From assembly GCA_900100325.1 (NCBI GenBank), contig LT629697.1, positions 3,407,423 to 3,471,422 of the forward strand: a stretch of DNA of 64,000 nt, given 5' to 3'. Positions 59,245 to 64,000 of this stretch are shown here, one piece after another (position 1 is the stretch's first letter; each line of letters opens with the position of its first letter). The position numbers and the translations under genes were made by a program. The notes beneath the pieces are model-generated. The model saw nothing but the letters and a program-made list of their open reading frames with translations. It was not told the DNA's origin and ran no database searches. Source of the DNA: Frankineae bacterium MT45. GTDB taxonomy: Bacteria; Actinomycetota; Actinomycetes; Mycobacteriales; Jatrophihabitantaceae.

Positions 59245-60950
59245 GAGAGCCGCTGCGGATCGGCAACGTCTCGGGTTTCTATGGAGATCGCTACTCCGCG
59301 ATGCAGGAGATGCTCGAAGGCGGTGACATCGACGTCATCACCGGCGACTACCTGGCCGAGCTGACCATGCTCATTCTCGGCCGGGATCGCCTCAAGGACC
59401 CCGGCCTCGGGTACGCGAAGACCTTCCTGCGCCAGGTACGCGACTGCCTGGCCCTCGCGCTGGAACGCAACGTCACCATCGTCGCCAACGCCGGCGGCCT
59501 CAACCCTCGTGGGCTGGCCACCGCGATCCGCACTCTGAGCGACGAACTCGGCCTCACCCCGCGCATCGGCTGCGTCACCGGCGACGACCTGCTGCCCCGC
59601 GCCGAGGAGCTCGGGCTCGGCACCCCGCTGACGGCTAACGCCTATCTGGGCGCGTGGGGCATAGCGGAGTGCCTGAAGAACAAGGCGGATATCGTCGTCA
59701 CCGGGCGGGTCAGCGACGCCTCCCTGGTGGTCGGGCCGGCCGCCGCTCACCACGGCTGGAGGCGCCGCGACTACGACGCGCTGGCCGGTGCGGTCGTCGC
59801 CGGGCACATCATCGAATGCGGCACCCAGGCCACCGGCGGCAACTACTCCTTCTTCACCGAGATCGCCGATCTGCAGCATCCCGGCTTCCCCATCGCCGAG
59901 GTCTATGCCGACGGCAGCAGCGTCATCACCAAACACCCCGGCACCGGTGGCGCAGTCAGCATCGGGACGGTCACCGCGCAGCTGCTCTATGAGATCACCG
60001 GCGCCCGCTACGCCGGACCGGACGTCACCACCCGCTTCGACACGCTCGACCTCCGCCAGCTCGGCGAGGATCGGGTACGAATCAGCGGCGCCAAGGGCGA
60101 GCCACCACCGCCGACGCTGAAGGTCGGGCGCAACCTCATCGGTGGCTTCCGCAACGAGATCACCTTCATCCTCACCGGCCTTGAGATCGAGGCGAAGGCC
60201 CAGTTGCTGCGGCAGCAAATGGAGAAGGTCATTCCCACCGACGCCACCTGGACGCTGGCCCGCACCGATCACCTGGATGCCGACACCGAGGAGACGGCCA
60301 GCGCCCAACTGCGCTGCGTGGTCCGATCGGCGGACCCGAAGTCGATCGGGCGCCGCTTCGCCAACGCCGGCATCGAACTGGCGCTGGCCAGCTACCCCGG
60401 CTTCCACGTCACCGCACCACCGGGGGACGCGAGCATCTACGGCGTCTTCGACGCGGCCTACGTGGACGCCGGGCTGATCGACCAGACGGCCGAGCTCGAC
60501 GCCGGCGACGGCAGCGCGACGCTGACCATCCCGATCGCGCCGGCCGACGAGACCCTCGCCCTCTCCCCCGTCGACGAACCCGCGCTGCCGGCGCCGCTGG
60601 TCATCGACGAGTCGCACCGGACCCGCCGTGAACCGCTCGGCAGCATCGCCGGCGCACGCAGCGGGGATAAGGGCGGCAGCGCCAATGTCGGGGTCTGGGT
60701 GCACAGCGACCTCGAGTGGCGCTGGCTCGTCCATGAGCTCACGGTGGAGAGGTTCCAGCAGCTACTGCCGGAGACCCGCGAACTCGAGGTCAGTCGACAT
60801 GTCCTCGGATCACTGCGAGCGGTCAACTTCGTGATCGAGGGGATCCTCGGCGAAGGGGTCGCCGCCCAGTACCGCTTCGACCCGCAGGCCAAGGCTATCG
60901 GTGAGTGGCTGCGCTCGCGCGTCGTCGATATACCGGAGACCCTGCTGTGA
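59241..60950 (+). CDS. AtuA family protein
   Basis: 569 residues, GTG start. RIGNVSGFYGDRYSAMQEMLEGGDIDVITGDYLAE opens the DUF1446/AtuA domain; ANAGGLNPRG, VTGRVSDASLVVGPA, ECGTQATGGNYSFF and GGAVSIGTVTAQLLYE follow. A C-terminal domain (about 455-569) starts LGSIAGARSGDKGGSANVGVWVH. AtuA is needed for acyclic terpene (citronellol/geranyl) catabolism in Pseudomonas, with unknown chemistry. Here it heads an acyl-CoA dehydrogenase/carboxylase operon, so a branched acyl-CoA route is likely but the substrate is unproven. Confidence 0.9.
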   Translation: MREPLRIGNVSGFYGDRYSAMQEMLEGGDIDVITGDYLAELTMLILGRDRLKDPGLGYAKTFLRQVRDCLALALERNVTIVANAGGLNPRGLATAIRTLSDELGLTPRIGCVTGDDLLPRAEELGLGTPLTANAYLGAWGIAECLKNKADIVVTGRVSDASLVVGPAAAHHGWRRRDYDALAGAVVAGHIIECGTQATGGNYSFFTEIADLQHPGFPIAEVYADGSSVITKHPGTGGAVSIGTVTAQLLYEITGARYAGPDVTTRFDTLDLRQLGEDRVRISGAKGEPPPPTLKVGRNLIGGFRNEITFILTGLEIEAKAQLLRQQMEKVIPTDATWTLARTDHLDADTEETASAQLRCVVRSADPKSIGRRFANAGIELALASYPGFHVTAPPGDASIYGVFDAAYVDAGLIDQTAELDAGDGSATLTIPIAPADETLALSPVDEPALPAPLVIDESHRTRREPLGSIAGARSGDKGGSANVGVWVHSDLEWRWLVHELTVERFQQLLPETRELEVSRHVLGSLRAVNFVIEGILGEGVAAQYRFDPQAKAIGEWLRSRVVDIPETLL

Positions 60951-62137
60951 GCGCCCCGACGCAGCGCGTCGACACCTCGCGCGCCGACCACGACACCTCG
61001 CGGGCCAAGCGCACCAAGCTGCTGCGGCAGAGTGTCTCGGCCTTCATGCGCAGTGATGTGCTGCCTTTCCAGGATGAATGGGAGCGTGACGGCGAACTCC
61101 CCCGCTCGCTGCACCGGCGGGCCGGGGAGCTGGGACTGCTCGGCATCGGCTTCGACGAGACGGTCGGTGGCAGCGGTGGCGACGGCCTCGACGCCTTGAC
61201 CCTCTGCGAGCAGCTGCACTATGAGGGAGCCGCCGGAGGCCTCTTCGCCTCGCTCTTCACCTGCGGGATCGCGGTGCCACACATCGCCGCTGCGGGCGAC
61301 CCCGCACAGATCGAGAAGTGGGTCGCACCGACGCTGGCCGGCGAGCTGATCGGAGCACTGGCCATCACCGAACCTGGCGGGGGTTCGGACGTGGCGAACA
61401 TCAGCACCAGCGCCCGGCGCGACGGCGATCACTTCGTGGTCAACGGCGCGAAGACCTATATAACTTCAGGCTGTCGGGCCGACTTCGTCACCACCGCGGT
61501 GCGCACCGGCGGACCGGGAGCTCATGGAATCTCGCTGCTGGTCATCGAGAAGGGCACCGAGGGGTTCACGGTGAGCCGCAGGCTCCAGAAGATGGGGTGG
61601 CTCTGCTCGGACACCGCCGAACTGAGCTTCATCGACTGCCGGGTGCCCGCGGCGAACCTGGTCGGCCCTGAGAACTCGGGCTTCGTGCAGATCGCCCAGA
61701 ACTTCGTGGCCGAGCGGATCGGCCTCGCCGTGCAGGCGTACTCCAGCGCCCAGCGATCACTCGACCTGACGCTGCAGTGGTGCCGAAACCGCGACACCTT
61801 CGGACGCCCGCTCATCTCCCGGCAGGCGGTGCAGAACACGCTGACCGAGATGGCGCAGCGCATCGACCTGGTCCGCGTCTATACCCGTGAAGTGGCCCGG
61901 CGCGCGGCGGCCAGCGAGACCGACCTGGTGGCCGAGGTCTGCTTCGCCAAGAACAGCGCGGTGGCGGCCGGGGAATGGGTTGTGAACCAGGCCGTGCAGC
62001 TGCACGGCGGTATGGGATACATGCGTGAATGCGAGGTCGAGCGGCAGTACCGCGACATGCGGATCCTCGGCATCGGCGGCGGAACGACCGAGATTCTCAC
62101 CGGATTGGCGGCAAAGAGATTGGGATTTACAGCATGA
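60947..62137 (+). CDS. Acyl-CoA dehydrogenase
   Basis: 396 residues from a GTG overlapping the AtuA stop (GTGA). Three-domain ACAD: LGLLGIGFDETVGGSGG, AITEPGGGSDVANISTSARRDGDHFVVNGAKTYITSG for FAD and substrate binding, R-RDTFGRPLISRQAVQ, and C-terminal LHGGMGYMRECEVERQYRDMRILGIGGGTTEI with a Glu (in ECEVERQYRD) near the usual position of the catalytic base. Introduces the double bond into an acyl-CoA before carboxylation by the following genes. Confidence 0.93.
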   Translation: MSAPTQRVDTSRADHDTSRAKRTKLLRQSVSAFMRSDVLPFQDEWERDGELPRSLHRRAGELGLLGIGFDETVGGSGGDGLDALTLCEQLHYEGAAGGLFASLFTCGIAVPHIAAAGDPAQIEKWVAPTLAGELIGALAITEPGGGSDVANISTSARRDGDHFVVNGAKTYITSGCRADFVTTAVRTGGPGAHGISLLVIEKGTEGFTVSRRLQKMGWLCSDTAELSFIDCRVPAANLVGPENSGFVQIAQNFVAERIGLAVQAYSSAQRSLDLTLQWCRNRDTFGRPLISRQAVQNTLTEMAQRIDLVRVYTREVARRAAASETDLVAEVCFAKNSAVAAGEWVVNQAVQLHGGMGYMRECEVERQYRDMRILGIGGGTTEILTGLAAKRLGFTA

Positions 62138-62220
62138 GTGAGGATCGCAGCGAGGTACGAGCGAGGACCGGAGCGAATGCAGGGATGAGCGCCAGCGAAG
62201 ACCGAGGGAGGCCAAAATGA
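62134..62220 (+). CDS. Possible 28-residue linker frame between dehydrogenase and carboxylase genes
   Basis: A short frame (MSEDRSEVRARTGANAG-type, rich in R, S, E, G and D) whose ATG overlaps the dehydrogenase stop and whose stop overlaps the carboxylase ATG, both as ATGA. It may only be a spacer that keeps ribosomes moving between the two genes. The 79-bp gap repeats short AGCGAGGA-like units. Confidence 0.25.
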   Translation: MSEDRSEVRARTGANAGMSASEDRGRPK

Positions 62221-63815
62221 CGGTTCTGCAGTCGCGGTTGGACACCCGGTCCGCCGAATTCAACGCCAATCGCGAGGCGATGCTGGAGAAACTCGCCGAT
62301 CTGGAGAGTGAGCAGGCCAAGGCGGTCGCCGGAGGGGGCGCGAAGTACACCGAGCGCCACCATGCCCGCGGCAAGTTGCTGGCCCGGGAACGGGTAGAAC
62401 TGCTCCTCGACCAGGACTCGCCGTTCCTCGAACTCTCCCCGCTCGCCGCGTGGGGCAGCGAATTCACCGTCGGGGCCAGTGTCGTCACCGGCATCGGTGT
62501 GGTGAGCGGCGTCGAGTGCATGATCAACGCCAACGACCCGACCGTCCGCGGCGGGGCCAGCAATCCGTGGACGCTGCAGAAGGCCTTCCGGGCGGCCCAG
62601 ATCGCCCGCGAGAACCGGCTGCCCACGATCAGCCTCGTCGAGTCCGGTGGCGCGGACCTGCCGACCCAGAAGGAGATCTTCGTCCCCGGTGGCCGCACTT
62701 TCCGCGATCTCACCCGCGCCTCGGCGGCCGGCGTCCCGACCGTCGCACTGGTCTTCGGCAACTCGACGGCCGGCGGCGCGTACATCCCCGGCATGAGCGA
62801 CCACGTCGTGATGGTGAAGGAGCGGGCCAAGGTCTTCCTGGCCGGGCCACCCCTGGTGAAGATGGCGACCGGAGAGGACTCTGACGACGAGTCGCTGGGC
62901 GGCGCCGAGATGCACGCCCGCACCTCTGGCTTGGCCGACTACTTGGCCGCCGACGAGCAGGACGCGATCCGCCTTGGCCGCCAGATCGTGTCGCGACTGA
63001 ACTGGAGCAAGGAGGGTCCGGCGCCCTACCCGGAGGTGATCGCCCCCAAGTACGACGAGGAGGATCTCCTCGGAGTCGTCGGCCCCGACCTCAAGGTCCC
63101 CTTTGACCCGCGCGAAGTCATCGCCCGCATCGTGGACGCCAGCGACTTCGACGAGTTCAAGCCGCTCTACGGCACGAGCCTGGTCACCGGCTGGGCCCGG
63201 CTGCACGGCTACCCGATCGGCATCCTGGCCAACGCCCGTGGCGTCCTCTTCAGCGAGGAGGCACAGAAGGCGACGCAGTTCATCCAGCTCGCCAACCAGA
63301 GCAACACCCCCCTACTTTTCCTGCAGAACACCACCGGCTACATGGTGGGCAAGGAGTATGAACAGGGCGGGATCATCAAGCACGGCGCGATGATGCTCAA
63401 CGCCGTCTCCAACTCGACCGTCCCCCACCTGACCGTCGTCATGGGCGCCTCCTACGGGGCGGGTAACTACGGCATGTGCGGACGGGCCTATGACCCACGC
63501 TTCCTCTTCACCTGGCCGAGCGCGAAGTCGGCCGTGATGGGGCCGGCTCAGCTGGCCGGGGTGATCTCCATCGTGGCCCGGCAGGCCGCGCAGGCGCGCG
63601 GTCAGGAGTACGACGAGGCCGGGGACGCGCAGATGAAGGCCTACGTCGAGGCGCAGATCGAGAGCGAATCGCTGGCCAAGTTCATGTCCGGACGCCTCCT
63701 CGACGACGGCATCATCGACCCGCGCGACACCCGCACGGTGCTCGGGCTCTGCCTGTCGGCCATCCATACCGCACCGGTCGAAGGTGCCCGTCACTACGGG
63801 GTGTTCCGCACATGA
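62217..63815 (+). CDS. Acyl-CoA carboxylase beta subunit (carboxyltransferase)
   Basis: 532 residues, start ATG after GAGGGAGG. Crotonase-fold carboxyltransferase of the methylcrotonyl/geranyl-CoA type: YTERHHARGKLLARERVELLLD, NANDPTVRGGA, SLVESGGADLPTQ, GNSTAGGAYIPGMSDHVVMV, FLQNTTGYMVG, VMGASYGAGNYGMCGRAYDPRFLF and PSAKSAVMGPAQLAGV. Transfers CO2 from biotin to an alpha,beta-unsaturated acyl-CoA. Coupled to the alpha subunit gene by ATGA. Confidence 0.94.
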   Translation: MTVLQSRLDTRSAEFNANREAMLEKLADLESEQAKAVAGGGAKYTERHHARGKLLARERVELLLDQDSPFLELSPLAAWGSEFTVGASVVTGIGVVSGVECMINANDPTVRGGASNPWTLQKAFRAAQIARENRLPTISLVESGGADLPTQKEIFVPGGRTFRDLTRASAAGVPTVALVFGNSTAGGAYIPGMSDHVVMVKERAKVFLAGPPLVKMATGEDSDDESLGGAEMHARTSGLADYLAADEQDAIRLGRQIVSRLNWSKEGPAPYPEVIAPKYDEEDLLGVVGPDLKVPFDPREVIARIVDASDFDEFKPLYGTSLVTGWARLHGYPIGILANARGVLFSEEAQKATQFIQLANQSNTPLLFLQNTTGYMVGKEYEQGGIIKHGAMMLNAVSNSTVPHLTVVMGASYGAGNYGMCGRAYDPRFLFTWPSAKSAVMGPAQLAGVISIVARQAAQARGQEYDEAGDAQMKAYVEAQIESESLAKFMSGRLLDDGIIDPRDTRTVLGLCLSAIHTAPVEGARHYGVFRT

Positions 63816-64000
63816 TCTCCCGAGTTCTGGTCGCGAACCGCAGTGAGATCGCGGCCCGCGTCTTTCGCACCTGCCGCGGCCTCGGCATCTCCACCGCCGC
63901 CGTCTACTCCGACCCGGACGCCGACGCCGACTACGTCACCGACGCTGACGTCGCCGCCCGCCTGCCGGGTGCGTCGCCGGCGCAGACGTACCTGCGCGGC
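63812..64000 (+). CDS. Acyl-CoA carboxylase alpha subunit, N-terminal fragment (cut by window end)
   Basis: 63 codons visible. ISRVLVANRSEIAARVFRTC then LGISTAAVYSDPDADADYVTDAD is the biotin carboxylase N-terminal domain. In a full gene the biotin carboxylase and biotin carrier domains follow. It pairs with the beta subunit just upstream (ATGA overlap). Truncated only because the window ends. Confidence 0.9.
   Translation, partial: MISRVLVANRSEIAARVFRTCRGLGISTAAVYSDPDADADYVTDADVAARLPGASPAQTYLRG

Overview
The window is chromosomal DNA of a high-GC actinobacterium. The evidence is GC-rich third codon positions, frequent GTG starts, dense ATGA/GTGA gene overlaps, a heme-degrading enzyme of the mycobacterial MhuD type, IdeR/DtxR-like boxes, an AfsR/SARP giant regulator, and a block collinear with Mycobacterium tuberculosis Rv1330c-Rv1341 (pncB, clpS, DUF2017, mec, cysO, cysM, rhomboid, murI, metallo-beta-lactamase, rph, rdgB). 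The genus cannot be fixed from the sequence; a Frankia/Jatrophihabitans/Nakamurella-like soil actinobacterium would fit.

Layout. 0.2-1.5 kb: a PIG-V-like membrane glycosyltransferase. 1.6-6.8 kb: a leftward accessory locus with two WXG100-type proteins, a polymorphic-toxin-like protein split by a +1 frameshift, and a chain of translationally coupled small genes (candidate immunity genes, with one tandem paralogous pair). 6.9-12 kb: malic enzyme, tRNA-Lys, an L7/L12-tail membrane protein, a VOC protein, a secreted CAP protein and a thiolase. 12.1-16.7 kb: iron acquisition (MhuD-like enzyme and EfeUOB) with two IdeR-like boxes. 16.8-19 kb: GNAT, SnoaL-like, LysE and a secreted orphan. 19-26.4 kb: a gamma-glutamyl-amine catabolic cluster (SDR, aldehyde dehydrogenase, glutamine-synthetase-like ligase, GntR regulator, C26 hydrolase) divergent from 5-oxoprolinase PxpABC. 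26.4-32.7 kb: purU, DUF3618, bcp, a tRNA-Leu(UAG) with a short variable arm, the zinc-free L36 gene under a Zur-like box, LysE, an MBL-Rieske protein and an APC permease. 32.8-37.4 kb: GGDEF-EAL protein, twin GNATs, rdgB, rph. 37.5-43.1 kb: a drug-type ABC exporter, a SARP regulator and YjbQ, interrupting the conserved block. 43.1-50.2 kb: the Rv1339-to-pncB block plus pncA. 50.2-53.3 kb: serB and ctaD. 54-58.3 kb: a LacI-controlled PhyH/IolG/IolE-like sugar or cyclitol cluster. 58.4-64 kb: an AtuA/acyl-CoA dehydrogenase/acyl-CoA carboxylase operon running off the window.

How the genes work together. Most are housekeeping or known catabolic modules. The parts least explained by known systems are the WXG100/toxin locus with its coupled small genes, the LacI-PhyH-IolG-IolE cluster with no transporter, and the pairing of a gamma-glutamylation pathway with 5-oxoprolinase. 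Smaller anomalies are the class-I-like tRNA-Leu(UAG), an apparent ATC start codon on the aldehyde dehydrogenase, and attenuator-like hairpins before the GGDEF-EAL gene. No CRISPR array, rRNA, insertion sequence or replication origin was seen.
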